Below, piece after piece: positions 10,149-17,896 of a stretch of 59,934 nt of DNA. The translations under genes and the position numbers were made by a program. Position 1 is the first letter of the stretch; the number at the start of each line of letters is the position of its first letter. The DNA lies in NCBI RefSeq assembly GCF_002154695.1, contig NZ_MTAV01000043.1, positions 1 to 59,934 of the forward strand. The letters are read 5' to 3'. The DNA is from Nostoc sp. T09 (lineage in GTDB: Bacteria; Cyanobacteriota; Cyanobacteriia; Cyanobacteriales; Nostocaceae). A model generated the notes under the pieces. That model saw nothing but the letters and a program-made list of their open reading frames with translations. It was not told where the DNA came from and did no database searches.

Positions 10149-10355
10149 AATAAAAGCTCCTTATGACTTCTCATCGCGCAGAGTATAGCACCTTGTACAT
10201 TAGGATATTCAATTAGCATTGCTTGCACCACTTCTATATAATTCGCCAGCTAAAAGTGGGAACTTCGATAATTTTGACTTTCGCTAACTCTTTGTGTTGA
10301 GTTTCTTGATAGTTTCAGGGCGCATAAACGCTAGGGAAAAGAGAGGGTGCCTAAT

Positions 10356-11462
10356 ATGTCTTCTTTTGAATTAAATGACAGTAACACTTTTAAAGTGGAT
10401 GGTATCCATATAGAAATTTGGGAGCCAAACCTAATAGTGTTGCCTGTTCCTAATACCACAGAAAACGCTAATATCTCTTTACAAATAACAATTTGCATTA
10501 CTAACAATGCACTGTCTTCTTTCCCCTTCTTCTGTGACAAATTGTCTCCAGAAATCCTTGCCTCTAGTGGACAAGTAATACATCCACAAAAACTGATAAA
10601 TGCTCAGATTACTCCAAGTATAGATAACAGCATTGCCATTCCATCTAAAAAGACTCTACTTTGCTATTTAATTGCAAAGTTATCTATACAAAATAACTTA
10701 TTTCAACTTCAATGGAATATTTGTACCAGTTTCCAATTCTCAACTAATACTCACCATACTTGGTATCTTGATACTTTCCAACTAGGAATCTATCAACTTC
10801 GATTGATTTACAACAGCCCTAGCGGAGAGTTAATAGTTAAAGATAGACAAACTGGGGACAACATTTTACTCGAAAGCTATTTAATAGATCCCATAATAAC
10901 AACATTTGTCAATGTTCAATTTGTTGAACCTGTGGAAACCGATCGCAAAGCTGTGGAAGTGAATGGTATCCGCTTTGAAACTATTGTGCCAGAGAACATA
11001 TGGAGAATCTCGCTCTCCAACTTGTTCGAGGTCAGCCCCTCTGTAGAGATTGGAATTCGCATTACTAACAACTCATCAATCTCTGAGCGATTCTGTTCCT
11101 ATACCACGTTGATTCCAGTACTCTTGGGAGAAAATGGTTTAATTTTAGGGCAACAACTAGGCGGCGGTAGCACTGGGTGGGTAGGTTCTAAGGAATCCGA
11201 CTATCATTTAGTCAAGCCTCAAGAAAGTGTGACGTTTTTTGTTACTGCACACATTGAAGGGCGAACAGATGGTTTATTAAACCTAATAGTTAATGGTACA
11301 GGTTATGGCTATTGGTCGCTTGAGGGTTTGAAGTTGGGTATCTATCAGCTTCAGTTAACCTATAGAGCCTTAACAAACCCACCTGATGGTGGGTTGTTTG
11401 AAGATTTATGGAAGGGTATGGTGCATACCCCTTTTGTAGAGTTTTGTCTTATTCAATCTTGA
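10356..11462 (+). CDS. Unknown protein with two copies of a beta-rich domain
   Basis: I do not recognise this 368-residue protein. It has an internal duplication. FKVDGIHIEIWEP...ITICITNN in the first half parallels VEVNGIRFETIVP...IGIRITNN in the second. The ends of the halves also match (FQLGIYQLRLIYNSPSG and LKLGIYQLQLTYRAL). Alternating hydrophobic residues suggest two beta-sandwich domains. No signal peptide is seen. The ATG at 10356 has GAGAGG about ten bases upstream; an in-frame GTG three codons earlier abuts that site and is less likely. Confidence 0.6.
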   Translation: MSSFELNDSNTFKVDGIHIEIWEPNLIVLPVPNTTENANISLQITICITNNALSSFPFFCDKLSPEILASSGQVIHPQKLINAQITPSIDNSIAIPSKKTLLCYLIAKLSIQNNLFQLQWNICTSFQFSTNTHHTWYLDTFQLGIYQLRLIYNSPSGELIVKDRQTGDNILLESYLIDPIITTFVNVQFVEPVETDRKAVEVNGIRFETIVPENIWRISLSNLFEVSPSVEIGIRITNNSSISERFCSYTTLIPVLLGENGLILGQQLGGGSTGWVGSKESDYHLVKPQESVTFFVTAHIEGRTDGLLNLIVNGTGYGYWSLEGLKLGIYQLQLTYRALTNPPDGGLFEDLWKGMVHTPFVEFCLIQS

Positions 11463-11514
11463 AATAGACATCTACGAAATATTAATATTTTGTGGCGTTG
11501 GGACTGCCTTCTAT

Positions 11515-12744
11515 TTACGTAGGTTTATGATCTAAACGGGTAGCTTGCTCTAAGGCGGCTTTTTCTCTGGATCTGCGAGCATAGGGTTGTAATTGGGTGC
11601 GATCGCAGCCAGTGAGGATACTCAAATTTTCTAAGCTAATACCTCGAATTAACATTTCTACACGCCAAGTATGTTGTGCTTGGGCGATCGCTGGTGGTTG
11701 TCCTTGAGGTGTTAACATTCCCTGGGTCCAAGTTTCCCAGCAACTCTGAATTTCTGAATCGGAAATTGGTTCTCCTGAAACGTTGAGAAACATCGCTTGT
11801 TGAGTATCTTTACGACTTTTCAGCCATTTAATTAAAGGATTATTAGTATAAGAGCCATAGTGTTTACCCATAATCCATTGATTCACAGGCACTTGGCGGA
11901 CTAATCCGGGAGTGGTAATTTGCAAAAAGTGCCCTTGCTCATCATAGATTTGGTGCGATCGCTGCAAGCTAACCATTTCTGTGGGAGATAAGCCAGCAGC
12001 AAATAAGATATATGCCAAAGAATAATCTTGTAGTCCCAATCTCTTGGCTTGTCGCAGAATTTCATGGACTAAAGTTGCAGGTAAATCAGCTACTTCTGTG
12101 GTGATGCTGCTTTCTGGTAAGTTATTGATTACTGATTCTGGTGAAGGTGACATCGCACCGCGTAAAAACAACTCCACTAAATTCTCCAGAAAATCATCTC
12201 GGTCTTCCCAAAGTTCATGAAATTCGCTAGTAAATTCAATAACTGCATATCCTAAAAGCATTCCATTCAGCAAGCTGGCTAATTTTTCTGCCGGCAGATA
12301 GGTATTTAAGTGTCCTTGCTGAATTACCGTAGCTAAATACTGGGCCACATAGCGGTTAGCTTCTGTTAAACCCCTTCCCAAAGCACGGCGATTTTCCGCA
12401 GGGTATTGGTCAGCTTCACCTACTACAGATCTGACAAACTCTGGTACACGCTCTAGCGCAAGCAAGCTATCACTTGCATAATCTTTGAGGGCTTGGTAGA
12501 CGCTACCAGGAGGGCTGGCGCGTCTTACCAAAGATTCACCTAAATTTTTAAAGGCCGCAGATTCTTCCAAAACAGCTAACAGCAATCCATGCTTATTGCC
12601 AAAATGCCGAAATAGCGTGACTTCGTTTACTTCTGCCTTTTCCGCAATTTGGCGGGTTGTAGTGCCACTGACTCCTTGAGCTGCAAATAGTTCCAGTGCT
12701 GCTTGAATCAGACGTTGACGAGCTGAATGAGTTGGAGATGCCAT
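11515..12744 (-). CDS. TetR-family regulator fused to a tyrosine-recombinase-like C-terminal domain
   Basis: Residues 1-60 form a TetR helix-turn-helix (TTRQIAEKAEVNEVTLFRHF). The region to about 195 resembles a TetR ligand/dimer domain. At 409 residues it is about twice the usual TetR size. Residues about 222-400 look like a phage-integrase catalytic fold. AYILFAAGLSPTEMVSL resembles the segment that normally carries the first catalytic Arg, here Ser. HTWRVEMLIRG (H358, R361) resembles HxxR, and LQPYARR (Y388) the nucleophile segment. The missing Arg suggests a non-catalytic DNA-binding module. The gene diverges from the desaturase at 12953, with two similar palindromes between them. Confidence 0.75.
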   Translation of the reverse strand: MASPTHSARQRLIQAALELFAAQGVSGTTTRQIAEKAEVNEVTLFRHFGNKHGLLLAVLEESAAFKNLGESLVRRASPPGSVYQALKDYASDSLLALERVPEFVRSVVGEADQYPAENRRALGRGLTEANRYVAQYLATVIQQGHLNTYLPAEKLASLLNGMLLGYAVIEFTSEFHELWEDRDDFLENLVELFLRGAMSPSPESVINNLPESSITTEVADLPATLVHEILRQAKRLGLQDYSLAYILFAAGLSPTEMVSLQRSHQIYDEQGHFLQITTPGLVRQVPVNQWIMGKHYGSYTNNPLIKWLKSRKDTQQAMFLNVSGEPISDSEIQSCWETWTQGMLTPQGQPPAIAQAQHTWRVEMLIRGISLENLSILTGCDRTQLQPYARRSREKAALEQATRLDHKPT

Positions 12745-12751
12745 AAAAGCA

Positions 12752-12770
12752 ATGCAAGCGGCACTTGCAT
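12752..12770. promoter_or_regulatory. Candidate operator 1 for the TetR-type regulator
   Basis: ATGCAAG, five bases, then CTTGCAT form a perfect 7-bp inverted repeat of 19 bp. It lies just upstream of the regulator start codon. Size and symmetry fit a TetR-type operator, which suggests autoregulation. Confidence 0.55.
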
Positions 12771-12797
12771 ATAAAGAAGAGAGTTGTTAAGATAAAA

Positions 12798-12816
12798 ATG
12801 TAAGTGATACTTGCTC
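12798..12816. promoter_or_regulatory. Candidate operator 2 for the TetR-type regulator
   Basis: ATGTAAG, five bases, then CTTGCTC repeat the first palindrome with the same spacing and two imperfect half-site positions. The centres are 46 bp apart. A further lone half-site ATGCAAG lies at about 12893-12899, nearer the desaturase gene. Confidence 0.5.
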
Positions 12817-12952
12817 TACTTTACTGTAACCAACTTATACAGAACGGGTAAATCCCTTGTAGGTTGTGAAGCGCAATAGCCAAATACACCCAATGCAAGA
12901 GTAGATCCAAAAGAAAAGCAGGTCGCTTGATCGTTCATCAACAGGAATTTTT

Positions 12953-13813
12953 ATGACTGCAAAATCTCTGGCGTTCGCCCCAGAGCGAGGAACGTCACTT
13001 CGCCTCAGTTGGACGAATGTCGTATTTTTCGGTACATTTCATGCTTTAGCTCTCCTAGTAGCTCCTTGGTTTTTCTCTTGGTCAGCGTTAGGTTTACTGC
13101 TGTTTTTGCACTGGTTATTCGGAAGCATTGGGATTTGTTTGGGATATCACCGACTACTGAGCCATCGGAGTTTCCAAGTACCGAAGTGGTTAGAATATGC
13201 GATCGCCCTCATTGGTGCTTTAGCTTTACAAGGCGGGCCGATTTTCTGGGTTGGTGGACACCGCCAGCATCACGCCCACACTGAAGATACAAATTTAGAC
13301 CCATACTCTGCCAAACGAGGATTTTGGTGGAGTCATATGTTGTGGATTTTCTATCCACGTGCGGAGTTCTTTGATTACGAAGTTTATCAAAAATATGCGC
13401 CCGATCTAGCGCGTCAACCATTCTATCGTTGGTTGGATAAGTACTTCGTGCTGCTGCAAATCCCCTTAGGTCTGTTGTTATATGCTTTAGGTGGTTGGTC
13501 TTTTGTGATCTACGGCATTTTTCTGAGAGCCGTCTTGCTTTGGCATTCGACTTGGTTTGTGAACTCAGCAACGCACAAATGGGGCTATCGTTCCTTTAAT
13601 GCTACTGACGACTCACGTAATCTTTGGTGGGTATCTATCGTTACTTATGGTGAAGGATGGCACAATAACCATCATACTTATCCCCATGTAGCGAAATCAG
13701 GATTTTCTTGGTGGGAAATTGATGTTACTTGGTGGAGCATCAAAGCTCTCAAGAGCTTAGGTTTAGCTAAAAAAGTAATAATGCCTCCCTCTAGTAGTGC
13801 AAGTCAAGGATAA
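12953..13813 (+). CDS. desC: Acyl-lipid delta-9 fatty acid desaturase
   Basis: The 286-residue membrane di-iron enzyme introduces the first double bond into membrane-lipid acyl chains. The three histidine boxes are complete: HRLLSH (66-71), HRQHH (103-107) and HNNHH (237-241). Hydrophobic segments lie near 25-62, 82-99 and 165-200. Length and box spacing fit cyanobacterial DesC. The divergent TetR-type gene and the palindromes between them suggest regulation by that protein (inference). Confidence 0.92.
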   Translation: MTAKSLAFAPERGTSLRLSWTNVVFFGTFHALALLVAPWFFSWSALGLLLFLHWLFGSIGICLGYHRLLSHRSFQVPKWLEYAIALIGALALQGGPIFWVGGHRQHHAHTEDTNLDPYSAKRGFWWSHMLWIFYPRAEFFDYEVYQKYAPDLARQPFYRWLDKYFVLLQIPLGLLLYALGGWSFVIYGIFLRAVLLWHSTWFVNSATHKWGYRSFNATDDSRNLWWVSIVTYGEGWHNNHHTYPHVAKSGFSWWEIDVTWWSIKALKSLGLAKKVIMPPSSSASQG

Positions 13814-13842
13814 ATTCTTATTAAATTAGTATGTATCTACCC

Positions 13843-13869
13843 AGCCCACAGCGCGATCGCCCGTGGGCT
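13843..13869. terminator. Bidirectional hairpin with a HIP1 site in its loop
   Basis: AGCCCAC (13843-13849) and GTGGGCT (13863-13869) form a 7-bp stem between the convergent desaturase and ogt genes, and the loop holds GCGATCGC. AT-rich sequence follows on both sides, so it may terminate both. Confidence 0.45.
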
Positions 13870-14420
13870 AAATTATTTCAACTCCTTCATGTGCCAGCAA
13901 CCAACGTTTTCGCTCCAGTCCCCCGGCGTATCCTGTAAGTGCAGCGTTCGCACCAACTACCCGATGACAAGGAAGAGCGATCGCCACTGGATTAAGTGAG
14001 TTTGCCATGCCAACAGCACGATAAGCAGTAGGCTTACCAATTCTTGCTGCTAGCTCACCATAGGAAATTGTATTTCCCCAAGGGATATTTCGTAATGCAA
14101 GCCACACTTGCTCTTGAAAGAGTGTCCCGCCAGTGCTTACAGGAATATCATCTAAGCTAGTGCGTAGACGCATTCGCGGAGCGTTGCCGCAGGCTAGCGG
14201 CTTTTCGTAAGACATCGCCCTCAAAATAAGCTTGAATTCTGCTACTAAAGCCCTGTGGGTTTTTCACATTGTGGAAGTTTAAGCTACGATAACGCCTCTG
14301 GAGTAGTTTCAACATTCGTTGCTCATAATCGACAAAGTCCAGAGAGCAAAGTTTCTCTCCATCCGAGACAATTACAATCGTCCCAATTTCTGAACTAATT
14401 TTATCAACTAGCAATTTCAC
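13868..14420 (-). pseudogene. ogt: Methylated-DNA--protein-cysteine methyltransferase, disrupted
   Basis: The N-terminal part (14157-14420) begins MKLLVDKISSEIGTIVIV and reaches IQAYFEGD. The catalytic part, read in another frame down to 13868, continues SLDDIPVSTGG with GTLFQEQVW, NPVAIALPCHRVVGAN (active-site PCHR) and LTGYAGGLERK. Together they make one complete Ogt. A dispersed repeat of roughly 50-60 bases sits exactly at the junction (14159-14219) and shifts the frame. A start inside the repeat could still yield the catalytic domain (118 residues), so residual activity is possible. The intact protein repairs O6-alkylguanine. Confidence 0.82.
14159..14219. repeat. Small dispersed repeat inserted in ogt
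   Basis: A GC-rich block containing gcgtagacgcattcgcgg, ttgccgcaggctagcgg and cgtaagacatcgcc interrupts ogt. Similar modules are known in Nostoc-type genomes as small dispersed repeats. The distance from the last upstream Ogt codon to the first downstream one is 55 bases, not a multiple of three. Confidence 0.65.
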
Positions 14421-14543
14421 AGTAGTGGCGTGAATGAAAAAATGTAGATATCAGCCCTAATCATTAAGGTAATCATTGTGTACTTGTGGCGGTTACTATA
14501 TATTCGTAAGTCCTGTTTGTTTTGAATAGAGGCTATCTACATT

Positions 14544-14951
14544 GTGAACTCAGTCCGTATTGACGAACTTAGTAATGAAGCTTGCTCAATTTTGTATGAT
14601 TCAGATGTCCCATGCATCATTATGGAATGGCACGCCTATGGAACGAGTACTCAGTTTCGACTGATTAGTGAAAACGTATTACAATTACTCATCGATAAAG
14701 GTCTTAGTAAAGTTGTTGCTGATACAACTAATCTCCCAATCATTGCAGCTGAGGATCAGCGTTGGGTGAATGAAGACTGGTTACCCCGTGCCATTGAAGC
14801 AGGTTATCATGCTTGTGGAATGGTTAACTCTCGCTTTTATTTCAATCGTGTAGCTGTTGAAAATGTAGTCAACAGAGTTAAATCAGATAAATTCCGTGTG
14901 GAATACTTTGATAGCCAAGCTGCCGCAAAAGAATGGCTAAAAAGCTTGTAG
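14544..14951 (+). CDS. Hypothetical protein, possibly STAS/SpoIIAA-like
   Basis: The protein has 135 residues and a GTG start with AGAGG about a dozen bases upstream. Alternating beta/alpha character, a VVADTTNLPIIAAEDQRWV block and the C-terminal EYFDSQAAAKEWLKSL resemble SpoIIAA-like STAS/SEC14-type proteins. The match is only general. No signal peptide or membrane segment is seen. It is flanked by the broken ogt gene and the cold-shock/nuclease-like gene. Confidence 0.5.
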   Translation: MNSVRIDELSNEACSILYDSDVPCIIMEWHAYGTSTQFRLISENVLQLLIDKGLSKVVADTTNLPIIAAEDQRWVNEDWLPRAIEAGYHACGMVNSRFYFNRVAVENVVNRVKSDKFRVEYFDSQAAAKEWLKSL

Positions 14952-15169
14952 TTTCAATAACCAATGAAATTCGCTCAATTCAGCCTTTCAAGCAAAACAG
15001 CAATTAGGCATGGGGTACAAATCGCTTCAAGAATTGATGAATGCGTCACATCTCAAGAAAAATTAATATAAAAATTTAGTTAGCCTACCTTGAATTTTGG
15101 GGAATGCTATGAAAAAGCAGTTGACTCACAACTGTTAATAACCTCAATTTGCATAACACTCAAAATAGT

Positions 15170-16003
15170 ATGGAACAGAAAGGAACTATAAAGTACCTTC
15201 GCAAATATACAGGAAGTCAAGGATTTGGCTACATTGCGCTTGAATCCCCAATCTCTAACTACAACAAGGATATTGTCTTCTTCGAGGATGACTTAGAAAA
15301 CCTAACTTTTAAGTCCTTAAAAACAGGGATGGAACTAGAGTTTTTATTGGAGCAAAGACAAGATAAAAAAGGGCAGCCAGAGTGGATTGCTCGTCAAATT
15401 CATATGTCAACAGCCGCAGCATCCGCTCAAGGAGCTTTGCCTGTTATCAAAACATTTTCAACAAGTGTTAACTCGATCTCATTCAAACTTTTCTTAGAGA
15501 ACTTAAGCCATGCTTTCGGGCTAATAGAGCAAATTAAAAGCAGTGATGAGTTTGAAGATGCTGTTTTCTCTCTATTGCGGCTTATTGGAATTCATGCTGT
15601 ATATCAGTACAGCAGAGAAGCTCAAGCAGGACGTGCTGATGGATTCTTTATCCTTGAAAATCTAGCTGTTATGTATGATTGCACTCTCAGAGATTCGTTT
15701 GAGGAATACAAAAAAGATCAAATTGAAAATTACATCAACAAATTAAGTAATAAATCTCAACTCACTATTGAAACACGGAGAGCCGATGGAGGACGTGGAT
15801 CAAAGACGCTTCAAATTCAAGGTAAATCTCGACAAGTTTGGATCATTACGCGAGGATCTACGCGTGAAATTCTTGATTTTGATGGCATCAAGGTTAAAGA
15901 AATTGCTGTAAAAGATTTAATTGCAATTGCCACTAAACGTTGCAAGCAACTTAGCTATGATGCTGATATTTTATCTAATGAACTATTAATGTTAGGAGTA
16001 TAA
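15170..16003 (+). CDS. Cold-shock-like domain fused to a nuclease-like domain
   Basis: The protein has about 277 residues. Residues about 4-75 resemble a cold-shock/S1-type fold: GTIKYLRKYTGSQGFGYIAL has the RNP1-like GFGYI. Residues about 125-195 contain DEFEDAVFSLLRLIGIHAVY, GRADGFFILENLAVMYDCTL and EEYKKDQIENY. That order resembles a PD-(D/E)XK restriction-endonuclease-like core, with Asp in RADG and a degenerate second acidic site. The rest is unrecognised. I use the ATG at 15170; the in-frame TTG at 15149 has no ribosome site. Its convergent neighbour encodes an NYN ribonuclease-like protein. Confidence 0.55.
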   Translation: MEQKGTIKYLRKYTGSQGFGYIALESPISNYNKDIVFFEDDLENLTFKSLKTGMELEFLLEQRQDKKGQPEWIARQIHMSTAAASAQGALPVIKTFSTSVNSISFKLFLENLSHAFGLIEQIKSSDEFEDAVFSLLRLIGIHAVYQYSREAQAGRADGFFILENLAVMYDCTLRDSFEEYKKDQIENYINKLSNKSQLTIETRRADGGRGSKTLQIQGKSRQVWIITRGSTREILDFDGIKVKEIAVKDLIAIATKRCKQLSYDADILSNELLMLGV

Positions 16004-16143
16004 GCTAACAACTAAATTTGAAACTACAAGGCATTAGGTTTGCAAGAGCGCTTGGCAGGCTAATACTTAGTTGCGGAAGTTATATCTTGCCTAGTGAAAG
16101 GCTGATCATCTAAGACTGCAAAGGAAGGCAGTGCGTAGAAAGG

Positions 16144-16170
16144 TAAGGGCACAACAATGTTGTGCCCTTA
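16144..16170. repeat. Perfect 12-bp hairpin
   Basis: TAAGGGCACAAC and GTTGTGCCCTTA form a perfect stem with a 3-base loop between two convergent genes. The sequence resembles a dispersed palindromic repeat and could also act as a terminator. Confidence 0.55.
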
Positions 16171-16313
16171 CAATAATTTAGTGTTAAAAACGTGAATTAT
16201 ATAAATAAAAAGCACTTTTAAATTCCATTTCATATATACAAAAAGGATTAATTATATTGATTTAAATTCTCTTATGAGCGTTATTGATAAAATATTTAAA
16301 TAACAATTTAAAT

Positions 16314-17717
16314 TTAAGATTTGCTTACTTTCCACCCTTTGTCTGTTTGCTTGAGTGTAAAACAACCACTAGACTGCAAAAATTTAATAAAATTACCACT
16401 TATATGCAAACTCTTCATCTGTTGAGTAATTGATTTACTATATTTTTTAGTGAATTCACTAGCTAAAATTTCAGCATTAATATAACTTTCAGATGATTCA
16501 TTAGTTAGACTTTTTATGATATTTATGAGTGCTTGTTTTAGATCTGCTGTTGTATTAATATTTGGCAATGAAGATTCTGTATTGATACTAGCTTGAGCTT
16601 CATTATTACTATCTGCTGGCTGAGATTGATTAACTTCCAATAGGGTTACATATAATTCAGAAGTCGCATCAATTTGATGAATAACAAAATCAGCAGGATA
16701 GTTAATAAAAATATCTCTAGCCTTTTTACCAGGTAAATAATGAGAAACTACTTGGCTAATAGTTACTTGATATTTATTTTTAAATATTTGTGATAAGTTT
16801 GAAAGTTTAATCCAAAAACTTTTACTGTTTATTTGCTCTATTTTTATTAAAATCTTTAACTCTTGAATAAATTTTTCAATGGATGAAATTTTGGCGGGTA
16901 AATTAGGAAAGCTGGTAATAGTTTTTCCAGTAAAAGAATTAAATACTTTTACAGTCTCTCCCTGCTTGCTAACGCGATACACTATTAATCCATTCTGCTG
17001 CATATGATTGCATAAGTTAGTCATAACCGTATCTGATGAACAAACAAAAACTTCTTTAGCGTTTGGGTAACGCTCATGGATTGATGAGCCAAAAGCTATC
17101 ATTTTGCCATCAGCATGGTCTCGACCAGCAGGAACATGAATCAAATCATAGGCGCGATTATGTAATTCAACATCGATTGTTTTACCTATACTGCGCCAGT
17201 TAGCGAAGGCAATCTTGACTTGAAGAGGAAAATGAGAGACTTTAGTTAAAAACTGTTCAGCTTCCTGGTTGATAGTTAAGTTTTCTGCATCTAAAAGTAA
17301 AATTGCTATTCCTGTCTGCTGTAAAGAAACAACATGACCATTAGGCAGAACTGTTTCAGCCGATGTTACATCTTTGACAATATCTGTGCTATCTAAATCA
17401 TTTTTATAAGGGTTAAGTTGATGAACTTTATGCAGTAATTCTATTAAGATTGGAGAATTAAAAGATTCGGGAGTCAACCAATTTTTTAGGTGTCCATTCA
17501 ACTTTTGAATTAATGCATTCCAGTCTGTTGTTTGGCTCAGTATTGCTGCGAACTTAGATTCAATATTATTGCTACGCCACTGAATATGCTTAAATTTTTC
17601 GTTTAATAATTCTGGTTGCTGCTCTTGAATACAAATAATAGCTTGAAAAACATGGGATGCGATAATGTTTATTTGTGAATTATCTTTTTTAGTTAGTAAC
17701 GACTCTTCATGTGGCAT
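16314..17717 (-). CDS. NYN (PIN-like) domain protein with two OST-HTH/LOTUS-like domains
   Basis: This is a 467-residue protein. A helical N-terminus (1-130) precedes an NYN/PIN-like nuclease domain. Acidic residues fit the metal site: D143 in LLLDAEN, D204 in HADGKM and D229 in SSDTVM. Residues about 298-362 (FWIKLSNLSQIF ... SHYLPGKKARDIF) and 395-465 look like two OST-HTH/LOTUS domains. These bind RNA in limkain-type proteins, which also pair with NYN. Predicted role: RNA-binding ribonuclease in the cytoplasm. The AT-rich sequence and the unusual neighbour suggest an accessory gene. Confidence 0.72.
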   Translation of the reverse strand: MPHEESLLTKKDNSQINIIASHVFQAIICIQEQQPELLNEKFKHIQWRSNNIESKFAAILSQTTDWNALIQKLNGHLKNWLTPESFNSPILIELLHKVHQLNPYKNDLDSTDIVKDVTSAETVLPNGHVVSLQQTGIAILLLDAENLTINQEAEQFLTKVSHFPLQVKIAFANWRSIGKTIDVELHNRAYDLIHVPAGRDHADGKMIAFGSSIHERYPNAKEVFVCSSDTVMTNLCNHMQQNGLIVYRVSKQGETVKVFNSFTGKTITSFPNLPAKISSIEKFIQELKILIKIEQINSKSFWIKLSNLSQIFKNKYQVTISQVVSHYLPGKKARDIFINYPADFVIHQIDATSELYVTLLEVNQSQPADSNNEAQASINTESSLPNINTTADLKQALINIIKSLTNESSESYINAEILASEFTKKYSKSITQQMKSLHISGNFIKFLQSSGCFTLKQTDKGWKVSKS

Positions 17718-17896
17718 AGCTAAAACAATAATATATATTAAGATAGGCTGATTCAGATCATCCTGAAATAAGATAATCTACTAATGTTATATCTAGGCAA
17801 AAAACAATTTGATATCCGTGACAATGCCTAAGGGTAGGGCTTAAGTTGAGGATGTAGATTTAATGAACAAGTATTTAGTTAGCTAAAAATGCTCGG

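Noticed and set aside
13209-13571. 120-codon minus-strand frame
   Set aside because: It is antisense to the histidine-box region of the desaturase.
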